From: Streptosporangium becharense
GTDB taxonomy: Bacteria; Actinomycetota; Actinomycetes; Streptosporangiales; Streptosporangiaceae
Assembly: GCF_014204985.1 (NCBI RefSeq)
Contig: NZ_JACHMP010000001.1
Span: forward strand, 5,580,001-5,644,000
Length of the DNA stretch: 64,000 nt
Direction: 5' to 3'
In this document: positions 42,137-49,934 of the stretch, piece after piece
Layout: each line of letters starts with the position of its first letter
Numbering within the stretch: the stretch's first letter is position 1
The notes under the pieces: generated by a model
What the model was told of the DNA's origin: nothing
Databases searched by the model: none
The model's input: the letters and a program-made list of their open reading frames with translations, nothing else
Made by a program: the position numbers and the translations under genes

Positions 42137-43630
42137 ATGCCCCTGCTCGTCGACCTGGCCGGCCGCGACTTCGCGGTCGAACTCACCGGTTCCGAGCCCC
42201 CTGAGCCCGTCGACGGCGGCCTGATCCTGCCGCCGGGCCGGGTCGCGATCCTGCACGGTCTCGCCGACGCCCTGTTCTACCGCCACGGCCAGAACTCCTG
42301 GAGCCCGTGCGGATGGCGGCGCCTCAGTGAGGCCCCCCTGCGGATCGCCAACCCCCAGCGGCGCCTCACCGCCGACGACACCGTCTGGGACGATCCGGCC
42401 CGCCACCACTCCTCGGCCGTGGCCGCACTGCAGGGGGCCGACGGCCGGGTGCTGCTGCTGGGATCGCTCGGGCTCGGAACCCCGCGCCTGGCAGCCGACC
42501 ACGACACCCTCGTCGGCTGGTGCGAGGACGACGGAGCTCCCTGGTTCATCGCCTACGGCCCCGAGCAGGAGGTCTTCGCTCACTACGCCGAGCAGCTGGC
42601 CGAGCGGCTGGGCAGCAGCGACCGGCGTGCCGGCAACGTGTGGTGCACGTGGTACGCCTACTACGAAGGCATCACCGAACAGCTGCTGAACAAGGACATC
42701 GCCGAGCTGGCCGGTCTGCCGTTCGACGTCGTCCAGATCGACGACGGCTGGCAGCGGACCGTCGGAGACTGGCAGCCCAACGACAAGTTCCCCTCCGGCA
42801 TGCGGGCCCTGACGGAACGGATCACCACCGCCGGGATGAGCCCGGGACTGTGGCTCGCACCGTTCATCGTGCTGCCCACCTCGGCGACGGCACGCGAACA
42901 TCCCGAGTTCCTGCTGCGCGACGCCGACGGAGAACCGGTCGTCGCCGGCCACAACTGGGGCACCGGTTACTGGGCCCTGGACCTCACCCACCCCGGTGTC
43001 CAGGAACACCTCACCCGGCTGATCCACCGCGTGGTCCACGAATGGGGCTTCACCTACCTCAAGCTCGACTTCATCAACGCCGGTGCCGTCCCCGGCGTCC
43101 GGCACTCCGGGGCACCCCGCGAACAGGCATACCGGGACGCGCTCGCCCTGATCCGGCGCGTCGCCGGCCCGGAGGTCTACCTGCTCGGCAGCGGCGGTCT
43201 GCTGCTGCCCTCGCTCGGACTCGTCGACGGGCTGCGCAGCGGCCCCGACGTCGCCCCGCTGTGGACCAACTACGCCACCGACGACCCCTCGGACGCGATG
43301 GCCTACAACGCGGTCGTGAACACGTTGCACCGGCTGTGGCAGGCCCGTCTCGCCCAGGTCGACCCTGACATCGTCTACTTCCGCAGCCGCCTCAACCTGC
43401 TCACCGAAACCCAGATGAGCTGGTTGCATGACCTCGCCGCGATCTGCGGATTCAAGGCCGTCTCCGACCCGCCGTCCTGGCTCGGCCCGGACGAACTCCA
43501 GCGCATGGTCACCTATCTCACCGAGCAGCCCGAGATCGTCCAGGAAGGCAGATACAGTTTCGCCATCGACGGCCGCGCCGTCGACTTCACCGCCGCGCTG
43601 AACCCGGGGCAGCAGTATCCGATCTCATGA
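42137..43630 (+). CDS. GH36-type alpha-galactosidase, C-terminally short
   Basis: A 497-residue GH36/GH27-clan enzyme: WCTWYAYYEGI, FDVVQIDDGWQ, GLWLAPF, the nucleophile Asp in FTYLKLDFINA and the acid/base Asp in LVDGLRSGPDVAP. No signal peptide, so it works on sugar already imported by the neighbouring ABC system. Shorter than classic GH36 enzymes (about 700 residues), with a small N-terminal beta domain and little C-terminal domain. Substrate probably melibiose/raffinose-type oligosaccharides; beta-lyxosidic or other pyranosides are possible. Confidence 0.88.
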   Translation: MPLLVDLAGRDFAVELTGSEPPEPVDGGLILPPGRVAILHGLADALFYRHGQNSWSPCGWRRLSEAPLRIANPQRRLTADDTVWDDPARHHSSAVAALQGADGRVLLLGSLGLGTPRLAADHDTLVGWCEDDGAPWFIAYGPEQEVFAHYAEQLAERLGSSDRRAGNVWCTWYAYYEGITEQLLNKDIAELAGLPFDVVQIDDGWQRTVGDWQPNDKFPSGMRALTERITTAGMSPGLWLAPFIVLPTSATAREHPEFLLRDADGEPVVAGHNWGTGYWALDLTHPGVQEHLTRLIHRVVHEWGFTYLKLDFINAGAVPGVRHSGAPREQAYRDALALIRRVAGPEVYLLGSGGLLLPSLGLVDGLRSGPDVAPLWTNYATDDPSDAMAYNAVVNTLHRLWQARLAQVDPDIVYFRSRLNLLTETQMSWLHDLAAICGFKAVSDPPSWLGPDELQRMVTYLTEQPEIVQEGRYSFAIDGRAVDFTAALNPGQQYPIS

Positions 43631-43641
43631 GGGACCGCTAG

Positions 43642-43666
43642 AATTTCGCTTTAACAAAGCATAATT
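43642..43666. promoter_or_regulatory. 25-bp inverted repeat upstream of the ROK gene
   Basis: AATT-TC-GCTTT-AAC-AAAGC-AT-AATT: dyad-symmetric at every position except the spacers. It ends ten bases before the ROK start and immediately follows the GH36 stop. A binding site for the ROK protein itself is likely; the block AATTTCGCT resembles AATTTTCGCT in promoter copy 1. Confidence 0.65.
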
Positions 43667-43676
43667 GGGGGTAGTG

Positions 43677-44834
43677 GTGACCGACGGGGCCGGAGCCGAT
43701 GTCAGCAAGCTCCGCGAACTCAACTCGCTCAGCATCGTCCGGGCGATGCGGGGTCAGCCACCCGCCACCGTCACCGAACTCGCCACCCGCACCGGCCTGT
43801 CCCGGCCCGGAACCGACGTCGTGGTCCGCGGGCTGGTCAGCGACGGATGGGTGAAGGTCGTCGAACCCGATGGCAGCAGCGTCGGCCGTCCGGCCCGCCG
43901 CTACCGTTTCAACGCCGACGCCGGGCACGTGCTCGGCGTCGACGTCGGCGGCCACAAGATACTCGTCCTGCTCGCCGACCTCGAGGGACAGGTTCTGCAC
44001 AGCCACCGGCTGCCGGTCGAGCCGGACGCGGACCCGGCCGCGCGACTCGAGGCCGTCGACACCGCCATCTCCCAGTGCCTGACCGCCGCCGGGATGCGGC
44101 CCGACCAGATCTGGGCGGTGACGGTCGGGGTGACCGGCCCCGTCGACGCCACCGGCCGCACCACGCTGTTCACCCCGCTGCCGGGCTGGGCGAGCGTTTC
44201 TCCCACCGAGCACCTCGCAACCCGGTTCACCTGCCCGATCCTGGTCGAGAACGACTGCAAACTCGCCGCCGTCGCCGAACGCTGGCAAGGCGCCGCACAG
44301 GACGCCGACGACATCGTCTACCTGCTGGCGGGCATGCGAACCGGTGCCGGTCTCATCCTTGACGGCACCCTGCGGCGCGGCTACGGAGGAGCGGCCGGCG
44401 AGATCGGCGCGCTCAAAGCGGTCCGTTGGATCTCCGCCCCCTCCCACATCGAGAACTGCCCCGGGATGCCCGGGGACGTTCATCCCAACGACAAGGCCGC
44501 CTGGGTCTTCGAACGCGCCCGTGAGGGTGACCGCGCCGCCAGGACGGCGCTCCGCCGCTATGTCAAGGACCTCGCCGTCGGGGCCGCGGCCCTCGTGCTG
44601 ACCCTCGACCCGCAGGTCGTCATCCTCGGCGGCGGCTACTCCCGCTCCGCCGACCTCCTCATCGACCCCCTCGAACAGGAGCTACGCCGCCTCTGCCTGC
44701 GCGTCCCCGAGATCAGGGCATCCGATCTCGGCGCGGACAGCGTCGCCCTCGGTGCTCTGCGCGTCGCCCTGGACCAGATCGACGCACGACTGTTCACCGA
44801 CGGAATGCCCGCACCTCTCACCCTCCACGCCTGA
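43677..44834 (+). CDS. ROK-family repressor
   Basis: A 385-residue ROK regulator: N-terminal winged HTH (SIVRAMRGQPPATVTELATRTGLSRP as ATVTELATRTGLSRP), then the sugar-kinase-like ROK domain (VLGVDVGGHKILVLLADLEG, VTGPVDATGRT, LVENDCKLAAVAE, GAAGEIGAL). The Cys-rich zinc motif common in ROK proteins is reduced to one Cys (ENCPGMPGD), so it may lack zinc. GTG 43677 chosen for the GGGGG spacing; TTG 43665 and GTG 43674 are also open. It probably represses the two transporter promoters until sugar binds. Confidence 0.9.
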   Translation: MTDGAGADVSKLRELNSLSIVRAMRGQPPATVTELATRTGLSRPGTDVVVRGLVSDGWVKVVEPDGSSVGRPARRYRFNADAGHVLGVDVGGHKILVLLADLEGQVLHSHRLPVEPDADPAARLEAVDTAISQCLTAAGMRPDQIWAVTVGVTGPVDATGRTTLFTPLPGWASVSPTEHLATRFTCPILVENDCKLAAVAERWQGAAQDADDIVYLLAGMRTGAGLILDGTLRRGYGGAAGEIGALKAVRWISAPSHIENCPGMPGDVHPNDKAAWVFERAREGDRAARTALRRYVKDLAVGAAALVLTLDPQVVILGGGYSRSADLLIDPLEQELRRLCLRVPEIRASDLGADSVALGALRVALDQIDARLFTDGMPAPLTLHA

Positions 44835-44849
44835 GATCCCACTGCCCGG

Positions 44850-44964
44850 CCGGGTCGGTGACGTGCACCTGCTCGTGCTGGGCGTACATGGCGTACTTGG
44901 TCAGCGGCTGCGGATGCTCCCAGCGGTTGAGCGCGTCGGGCCGGCCGCCGTCGGTTCCGTACCC
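44850..44964 (-). pseudogene. Fragment of an aliphatic nitrilase
   Basis: On the minus strand the peptide ALNRWEHPQPLTKYAMYAQH then EQVHV is an unmistakable match to the active-site region of aliphatic nitrilases (consensus ALNCWEHxQPLTKYAMYxQxEQVH). The catalytic Cys is Arg, and there is no family sequence on either side. It is a relic of about 35 codons between the ROK and YciO genes. Confidence 0.75.
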
Positions 44965-45016
44965 GTCCGGAGTGCGCGTGTCATGCGGTAGAGCGTCCGC
45001 TTCTAAGCTCTGAGGT

Positions 45017-45637
45017 GTGGCGAAGTACTTCGATGTGCATCCGGACAATCCGCAGCCCCGGCTGATCAGCCAGGTGGTCGAGCTCCTGCACGCGGACGGG
45101 TTGATCGCGTATCCGACGGACTCGTGTTACGCGCTGGGGTGCCGGCTGGGCAACAAGGAGGGCATCGACCGGATCAGGGAGATCCGCAGCCTCGGCAGTG
45201 ACCACCACTTCACCCTGGTCTGCCGGGACTTCGCCCAGTTCGGCCAGTTCGTTCAGGTGAGCAATGCGCTGTTCCGCTCGGTCAAGGCGGCGACCCCCGG
45301 CGGTTACACGTTCATCCTGGCCGCGACCAAGGAAGTGCCGCGGCGGTTGCAGCACCCGAGGAAGAAGACGGTCGGCGTGCGGATCCCCGACCACGTCGTC
45401 ACGCAGGCGCTGCTGGCCGAGCTCGGCGAACCGCTGCTGTCGAGCACCCTGCTGCTGCCCGATGAGACCGAGCCCCTGACGCAGGGCTGGGAGATCAAGG
45501 AGAGGCTCGACCACGTGGTGGACGCCGTCATCGACTCCGGCGAATGCGGCGCCGTCCCGACGACGGTCGTCGACCTCTCACAGGGCGAGCCCGAGATCGT
45601 TCGCCGCGGCGCCGGCGACCCGTCCCCCTTCGAGTAG
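45017..45637 (+). CDS. YciO/Sua5-family threonylcarbamoyl-AMP synthase-like protein
   Basis: A 206-residue YrdC/Sua5/YciO protein with the nucleotide-site motifs GLIAYPTDSCYALGCRLGNK, KAATPGGYTFILAA, RRLQHPRKKTVGVRIPDH and LSSTLLLPDE. Family members join threonine, bicarbonate and ATP for the t6A modification of tRNA; YciO paralogues are less active. GTG 45017. Another Sua5 probably exists in the genome. Its nearness to two tRNA-like RNAs is suggestive only; they lie on the other strand. Confidence 0.9.
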   Translation: MAKYFDVHPDNPQPRLISQVVELLHADGLIAYPTDSCYALGCRLGNKEGIDRIREIRSLGSDHHFTLVCRDFAQFGQFVQVSNALFRSVKAATPGGYTFILAATKEVPRRLQHPRKKTVGVRIPDHVVTQALLAELGEPLLSSTLLLPDETEPLTQGWEIKERLDHVVDAVIDSGECGAVPTTVVDLSQGEPEIVRRGAGDPSPFE

Positions 45638-45706
45638 GCGACCGGCACCTCTTGGGCACCGCGCCGTCGTCCTCACCGGTGAACCACGGTGAGGCGCCGG
45701 AGGGAC

Positions 45707-45814
45707 GAACCGGCGGAGGGACGAACCGGCGGAGGGGTGAACCGGCGGAGGGGTGAACCGGCGGAGGGGCGGAACCGCCCGAGGGACGCGACTGTCCGAG
45801 GGACGCGACTGTCC
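45707..45814. repeat. Two adjacent minisatellites (16 bp x4, 17 bp x2)
   Basis: Four units of 16 bases starting GAACCGGCGGAGGG at 45707, 45723, 45739 and 45755, then two identical 17-base units GAGGGACGCGACTGTCC at 45781 and 45798. They lie after the YciO stop within a gene-free stretch of about 300 bases ahead of the tRNA-like RNAs. Confidence 0.92.
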
Positions 45815-45879
45815 GAGGCCCGGATCGCCGCGGGCACGGCGTCCGGCACCGGACGGCGGGGTTCCTTCGGAAAAGGAGC

Positions 45880-45913
45880 GACCCCCGGGCACCTGTCCAT
45901 GTCCCCGGGGGTC
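45880..45913 (-). terminator. Terminator after the tRNA-like RNAs
   Basis: GACCCCCGGG, a 14-base loop, CCCGGGGGTC: a 10-bp perfect stem about 40 bases beyond the second tRNA-like RNA on the minus strand. It would end a transcript running from the gene at 46264-47019 through both RNAs; it can also act on plus-strand transcription from the YciO gene. Confidence 0.7.
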
Positions 45914-45951
45914 TGTCGAGGCCGCCATATCCTGGCGCCAGCGGCGTTCAA

Positions 45952-46060
45952 GAGTGTGGATCAGTCGTAACGATGTCGCGCTCTGCCATTGAACTACCGG
46001 TGCACGATCAGAGCACCGGGCCGGACTCGAACCGGCATCTCGACGATCACAGTCCACCTC
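45952..46060 (-). ncRNA. Permuted tRNA-like RNA 2 (Y-RNA-like, YrlA type)
   Basis: In transcription order: T stem GCCGG (46036-46032), T loop TTCGAGT, T stem CCGGC; acceptor 3' strand CCGGTGC (46019-46013); a closing loop of nine bases; acceptor 5' strand GCACCGG (46003-45997); TA; D arm GTTC-AATGGCA-GAGC (45994-45980). All tRNA landmarks are there, but in circularly permuted order with the acceptor closed as a hairpin. The ends pair instead of an anticodon arm: GAG+GTGGA (46060-46053) with TCCAC-A-CTC (45960-45952), and an inner helix GTCG/CGAC followed by a single bulged C (46045). Bacterial YrlA RNAs have this tRNA-mimicking module on a Ro-binding stem with a bulge. Role: RNA tether for a Ro60-like protein (inference). 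Confidence 0.78.
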
Positions 46061-46089
46061 GGTCGATCTGGCGCTCGACGGCAATGCTG

Positions 46090-46230
46090 ATTCTGGAGCG
46101 AGAGTCTGAGTTTGATCGGCTGCCTCTACCAGTTGGGCTACCCGGGCCCGCTTGTGCCCGGGGGAGGGGTCGAACCTCCACTGTCACCGTCGTTCAGGCT
46201 GACGTTCAGTTTCAGCTTGCGCTCCTCGCG
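46090..46230 (-). ncRNA. Permuted tRNA-like RNA 1 (Y-RNA-like, YrlA type)
   Basis: Same permuted order as its neighbour: T stem GGAGG (46179-46175), T loop TTCGACC, T stem CCTCC; acceptor 3' strand CCCGGGC (46162-46156); loop ACAAGCGG; acceptor 5' strand GCCCGGG (46147-46141); TA; D arm GCCCAACTGGTAGAGGC (46138-46122) with the conserved GG. Flanks pair: GGAGCG (46225-46220) with CGCTCC (46100-46095), then CTGA with TCAG across a 4x5 internal loop. A hairpin GTCAgCC...GGTGAC precedes the T arm, like a long variable arm. It begins about 35 bases after the stop of the gene at 46264 and is probably cotranscribed with it. Two unrelated acceptor stems, each perfectly complementary, argue against chance. 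Confidence 0.78.
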
Positions 46231-46263
46231 CACCCATCCGCTCCGGGATGGGGGTTCATGGGG

Positions 46264-47019
46264 CTACCCGAGCAGGTAGCGGAACACGGTCTCACCGATC
46301 CGCCGGTCGGTGACCTCGATGCCGTTGGCCTCCTCACGGGCGTACTTCACCGCGTCCTGGAGCTTCTGCACCCTGGTCAGGAGCTCGTTGACCCGGCGCT
46401 GCGGAAGCGCACCGGAGAACGACACCTTCGTCCAGTAGCCGACGACCACGTCCTCGTTGTAGACCTGCACCTGCGCCGGGTGCTTGTCGGTCGCCTCGGA
46501 CAGGACATGGTTGCGGGGGACCTTCTTGGTGCGGGTGGTCTTGACCGGCTCCGTCCGCCAGGTGTCGGTGTTCTCGTCCAACGTCCATGTCTCGGACGGG
46601 TCGAGCGTCGGCAGCTTGGCGATGAGCGTACGCAGGTCCGCCAGCTGCTTCTCCAGGAACAACAGGTACGTCACCGGCACATCGGCCAGCAGGACGGTGC
46701 CGTCGACCGTGACATCGGCCCTGGCCTCGCAGTTCGCCCAGTCCTTCGTCGCGGTGACGTCGAACAGCCGCGTCAGGGTCACGCCGACGTCCTTGAGAAC
46801 GCCCTCCGCCTGGACCTGGACCTTGGTCGACTCGGGCGGAAGCTGCTCGCCCTCGTCGTCGATCGGCTGGTAGGACCGGGAGATGCCGGACAGCAGCGGC
46901 GTCTTCTGGATCGTGTGATAGGCGTCGGTCACCTTGCGCTGGACGTCGGACTTGACGCCCTTCTCGACGGCGAGGATCTGGTTGAGCTTGGTCACCGCAT
47001 GAGAGTAGCCCCATGCCAT
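46264..47019 (-). CDS. Conserved 251-residue protein upstream of two tRNA-like RNAs
   Basis: I recognise this as a conserved actinobacterial protein (typical opening TKLNQILAVEKGVKSDVQRKVTDAYHT, shown here as KLNQILAVEKGVK) but know no function. It is highly charged, mixed alpha/beta, without signal peptide or membrane segments. A conserved-looking C-terminal half contains WTKVSFSGALPQRRVNELLTR and ends GETVFRYLLG. The start may be GTG 46995, just before TKLNQ, rather than ATG 47019. Directly downstream on the same strand are a hairpin (46252-46233) and the two permuted tRNA-like RNAs, then a terminator, so the protein and RNAs look like one transcription unit; it could bind or process these RNAs (inference). 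Confidence 0.85.
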   Translation of the reverse strand: MAWGYSHAVTKLNQILAVEKGVKSDVQRKVTDAYHTIQKTPLLSGISRSYQPIDDEGEQLPPESTKVQVQAEGVLKDVGVTLTRLFDVTATKDWANCEARADVTVDGTVLLADVPVTYLLFLEKQLADLRTLIAKLPTLDPSETWTLDENTDTWRTEPVKTTRTKKVPRNHVLSEATDKHPAQVQVYNEDVVVGYWTKVSFSGALPQRRVNELLTRVQKLQDAVKYAREEANGIEVTDRRIGETVFRYLLG

Positions 47020-47128
47020 GACACTTCACACCTGAATATTCGGTCCTTCCGGAAATGCGGAGGACGACGGGGGTGAGCCGGGCCGCCCGGACGACCGGCG
47101 CCGCGGTTCCGGTCAGGCGCCGTCCCGG

Positions 47129-48547
47129 TCAGCGGGGGGCGACGGGGGTGAGCCGGGGCGCCCGGTCCTCGATCGCCTGGGCGGCGTCGAGGATGACGTC
47201 CTCCGCGAACCGCCCGCCGATGAGCTGGACGCCGATCGGGAGCCCGTCGGCCAGCCCGGTCGGTACGGAGACCCCGGGGAAGCCCAGAACCGGCAGCGAG
47301 GTCATCGGCCACTGCGCGGCGACCAGAGCGCGTCCGCGCACCGGGTCGTCGATGTCGGCGTCCTGCTCGAAGGGCGGTTCGGCCGAGACCGGGGTGAGCA
47401 GGATCCTGTCCCGGCCCAGCAGCTCCTGGAGCCGGGTGATGAGCGTCGCCCGGCGGGCCCAGCCCTGGATGTACGTCGCGAGGTCGGGTTTCCCGCCCCA
47501 CAGTTCCGCGGCGTACTCATAGGCGTAGCCGAGGTGGACGCGCATTCCCTCGTCGCCCATGTGCAGCATGCCGGGCAGTCCGGGCCGCATGTCCTCGAAC
47601 AGCAGCAGGGACCACAGGCGCGCCGCCTCGGCGAGCAGCGGCAGCTCCAGCTCCTCCACCTCGTAACCGGCGTCGGCCAGCCACCGGGCCGCGGTGTCCA
47701 GCGCGTCATCGACGGACGGGTGCGGTTCGGCGATGCCCACGTCACGGACGATCCCGACGCGGACCGGTCCCGTCTGCGGCGGGCTCCCGGGCAGCGCGGG
47801 GACGCCGAACGGGTCACGCAGATCGGCACCCGCCATCGCCCGCAGGGCCAGGCGGGCGTCGGCCACGGTCCTGCCCAGCGGACCCTGCACCGCCCAGGCC
47901 TGGAAGGTGAGGGGGCCCTCGATCGAGGTGTCCTCGGGCGCCGTCCAGTTGGACACCAGGCCGACCGTCGGGCGGATGCCGACCACGCCGCAACACGCCG
48001 CGGGGAAGCGGATCGACCCGCCGATGTCGTTGCCCTGCGCCAGCGGCGTCATCCCGGCGGCGAGAGAACTGGCCGCGCCGCCGCTGGAGCCGCCCGGCGT
48101 GTGGTCCGCGCTCCACGGGTTGAGGGTCCTGCCGTGCGCGTCGTTGCTGGAGAACCAGCGCACCGAGAACGCGGGGGCGTTGCTCCGGCCGAGGAAGATC
48201 GCACCCGCGCCGCGCAGAGCGCTGACGCACGCCTCGTCCCCGGCGGACGTCGCGCCGGCCAGGGACGCGAGCCCGTGGCTCAGCAGGCGGCCCTCCTGCG
48301 GCGTGTTGATCTTCGTCGAGACCGGCACCCCGTGCAGCGGGCCGAGGATCTCCCCGGCGGCCACCGCCGCATCGGCCCGGCGCGCGTCCGCCAGGGCCTC
48401 GTCGGGGCGGACGTCGACGAGGGCGTTCAGTGCGGGGTTGACGCTGTCGATCCTGCTCAGGCAGGACGTCACGACGTCGACCGCGGAGATCTCCCGGGTG
48501 CGGATCCCCGCCGCGAGCCGCGTCGCGGACAACTGCCACAGTTCCAT
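47129..48547 (-). CDS. Amidase-signature family hydrolase
   Basis: A 472-residue amidase with the Ser-cisSer-Lys triad: Lys in VSTKINTPQEG, Ser pair in TPGGSSGGAASSLAAGM and GNDIGGSIRFPA. The family hydrolyses amides such as indole acetamide, aryl amides or Glu-tRNA(Gln)-type substrates; this one is single-domain and catabolic-looking. ATG 48547 has AGGAGC upstream. It is divergent from a TetR gene with an operator-like palindrome between, so it is probably regulated by that TetR. Confidence 0.93.
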   Translation of the reverse strand: MELWQLSATRLAAGIRTREISAVDVVTSCLSRIDSVNPALNALVDVRPDEALADARRADAAVAAGEILGPLHGVPVSTKINTPQEGRLLSHGLASLAGATSAGDEACVSALRGAGAIFLGRSNAPAFSVRWFSSNDAHGRTLNPWSADHTPGGSSGGAASSLAAGMTPLAQGNDIGGSIRFPAACCGVVGIRPTVGLVSNWTAPEDTSIEGPLTFQAWAVQGPLGRTVADARLALRAMAGADLRDPFGVPALPGSPPQTGPVRVGIVRDVGIAEPHPSVDDALDTAARWLADAGYEVEELELPLLAEAARLWSLLLFEDMRPGLPGMLHMGDEGMRVHLGYAYEYAAELWGGKPDLATYIQGWARRATLITRLQELLGRDRILLTPVSAEPPFEQDADIDDPVRGRALVAAQWPMTSLPVLGFPGVSVPTGLADGLPIGVQLIGGRFAEDVILDAAQAIEDRAPRLTPVAPR

Positions 48548-48676
48548 GCCTGCTCCTAGGCGGTGACGGGTGATGCGCTCTTCGGGCCGCAGAGCGGTGA
48601 CCTGCGCCGGGTGCCGATGCCCGGAGGCGTGGTCGCATCGGTGATGCCGAGGAGAGTACGTCATGCAACGCTGATG

Positions 48677-48691
48677 TACAACGGTGTTGTA
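48677..48691. promoter_or_regulatory. TetR-type operator between amidase and TetR gene
   Basis: TACAAC-GGT-GTTGTA, a perfect 6-3-6 inverted repeat in the 174-base divergent region, 31 bases before the TetR start. Position and symmetry fit autoregulation plus repression of the amidase. Confidence 0.7.
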
Positions 48692-48721
48692 TCTCCCTTC
48701 TTCTCTCGTTACCCTGCCGTC

Positions 48722-49300
48722 ATGCCGGTGGAGATTGACATCAACCAGCGCCTCGCGACCATCGCCGACGCCACCCTGGAGATCGTGGCGGCCGACGGCA
48801 TCGACGGGGTGACCATAAGAGCCGTGGCCAGACGGATCGGTGGCTCCACGACGCTCGTGACCAACTACCTGCCCACCCGCGAAGCCCTGCTGCGCAACGC
48901 CGTGGAGCACGCGATCCGGTCCTGGGCCAAGGAGGCGGAGCAGTCCGTCGAGGAGGTCGCCGACCGGGAGCGGCGCCTGTCCGCCATGACACGCTGGGCG
49001 TGCTCGACCACCGGCAACGATCAGGTGTTGCGCAGGCTCTTCATGGAGATCCTCGGTCGCGCGGGACCGGAGTCGGAGGCGCTCCAGGTCCTCAGGGAGG
49101 ACGCACGGCACAGCCGCGACCTGCTGGCCGCCGCCGCCCGCGATGCGGGGGCGGCCGACGCCGCGTTCACCGCGGACGTCCTGCACCTGGTGCTCCGCGG
49201 CTTCTACGTGTCCAGCCTGGAAGATCCCGAACGCTGGGACGGCGAGCGGGCGGCTCCACTCATCGAGCGCCTCGTCCGCCTCCTGACCGGGGTTCCGTAG
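48722..49300 (+). CDS. TetR-family regulator
   Basis: A 192-residue TetR protein: N-terminal HTH (ATLEIVAADGIDGVTIRAVARRIGGSTTLVTNYLP, with GVTIRAVARRIGGST as the HTH) and an all-helical ligand domain. ATG 48722. It lies divergent to the amidase and converges with the second TetR gene, their 3' ends overlapping by 41 bases. Confidence 0.92.
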   Translation: MPVEIDINQRLATIADATLEIVAADGIDGVTIRAVARRIGGSTTLVTNYLPTREALLRNAVEHAIRSWAKEAEQSVEEVADRERRLSAMTRWACSTTGNDQVLRRLFMEILGRAGPESEALQVLREDARHSRDLLAAAARDAGAADAAFTADVLHLVLRGFYVSSLEDPERWDGERAAPLIERLVRLLTGVP

Positions 49301-49934
49301 GCGGGGACGCCGGAGCGCTCCCGGCCCGGTCCTGCGGAGGTGGCCCGGCGCGGTCCGTCCGGAACGCGGCGAGCAGCTGCGTCGCGAGGGTCTTCACGCC
49401 CGCGTGGCGCGACACGGGAAACGGCAGCGGCGCCAACGTGGAGTGGCCGAAGGCCATGCAGATGAGGGCGTAGGCGAGCCGCAGGCTCTCCGCCGAGTCG
49501 CAGTCGGGGATCGCGGTGCGGATCGTCCCGGCGATCTCGCGCTCCAGCCGGCTGTAGCTGTCGTAGATCCGGCCGCGGAGCCGTACGTCGTGCATCGCCC
49601 CGCTGATGAACGCCTCGATGACGAGGTCGTCCTCGTTGCGCGCCATCTGCGGCCCGAAGAGGAAGTCCACGAGCGCGCGCAGCCGCGCCTCCGGCACGCG
49701 GTCCGCCAGTGCGGAGTGCATCGCGGTGAAGTACGGCGTGATGACGTGGTCCCACAGGGCGTCGAGGAGCTGGTCGCGATTGCCCAGATAGTGCCGGATG
49801 TGCGAGCGGCTCATGCCGGCCGCGGCCGCGATCCGCTCCTGCGTGCTCCCGGCCAGGCCGTACCTGGCCACCGACCGGGCGGCGGCCTTCAGGATCTGCT
49901 CCCGCCGCTGCCCGGCGAGGCTCGGTCTCCCCAC
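49260..49934 (-). CDS. TetR-family regulator
   Basis: A 224-residue TetR protein with the HTH region RREQILKAAARSVARYGLAG and ERIAAAAGMSRSHIRHYLGN. GTG 49934 chosen because GGAGGAG lies just upstream; the longer frame from 50075 has no ribosome site. The last 35 residues are Pro/Gly/Arg-rich and overlap the 3' end of the other TetR gene in antisense. It is divergent from the peptide-importer operon and most likely controls it. Confidence 0.92.
   Translation of the reverse strand: MGRPSLAGQRREQILKAAARSVARYGLAGSTQERIAAAAGMSRSHIRHYLGNRDQLLDALWDHVITPYFTAMHSALADRVPEARLRALVDFLFGPQMARNEDDLVIEAFISGAMHDVRLRGRIYDSYSRLEREIAGTIRTAIPDCDSAESLRLAYALICMAFGHSTLAPLPFPVSRHAGVKTLATQLLAAFRTDRAGPPPQDRAGSAPASPPTEPRSGGGRGAR

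Noticed and set aside
45952..46230. One or two ordinary tRNA genes in normal order
   Set aside because: No 5' half lies upstream of either T arm on the minus strand. Combining the D arm of the first with the T arm of the second gives acceptor strands that do not pair fully (GCCCGGG against CCGGTGC), whereas the permuted pairings are perfect.
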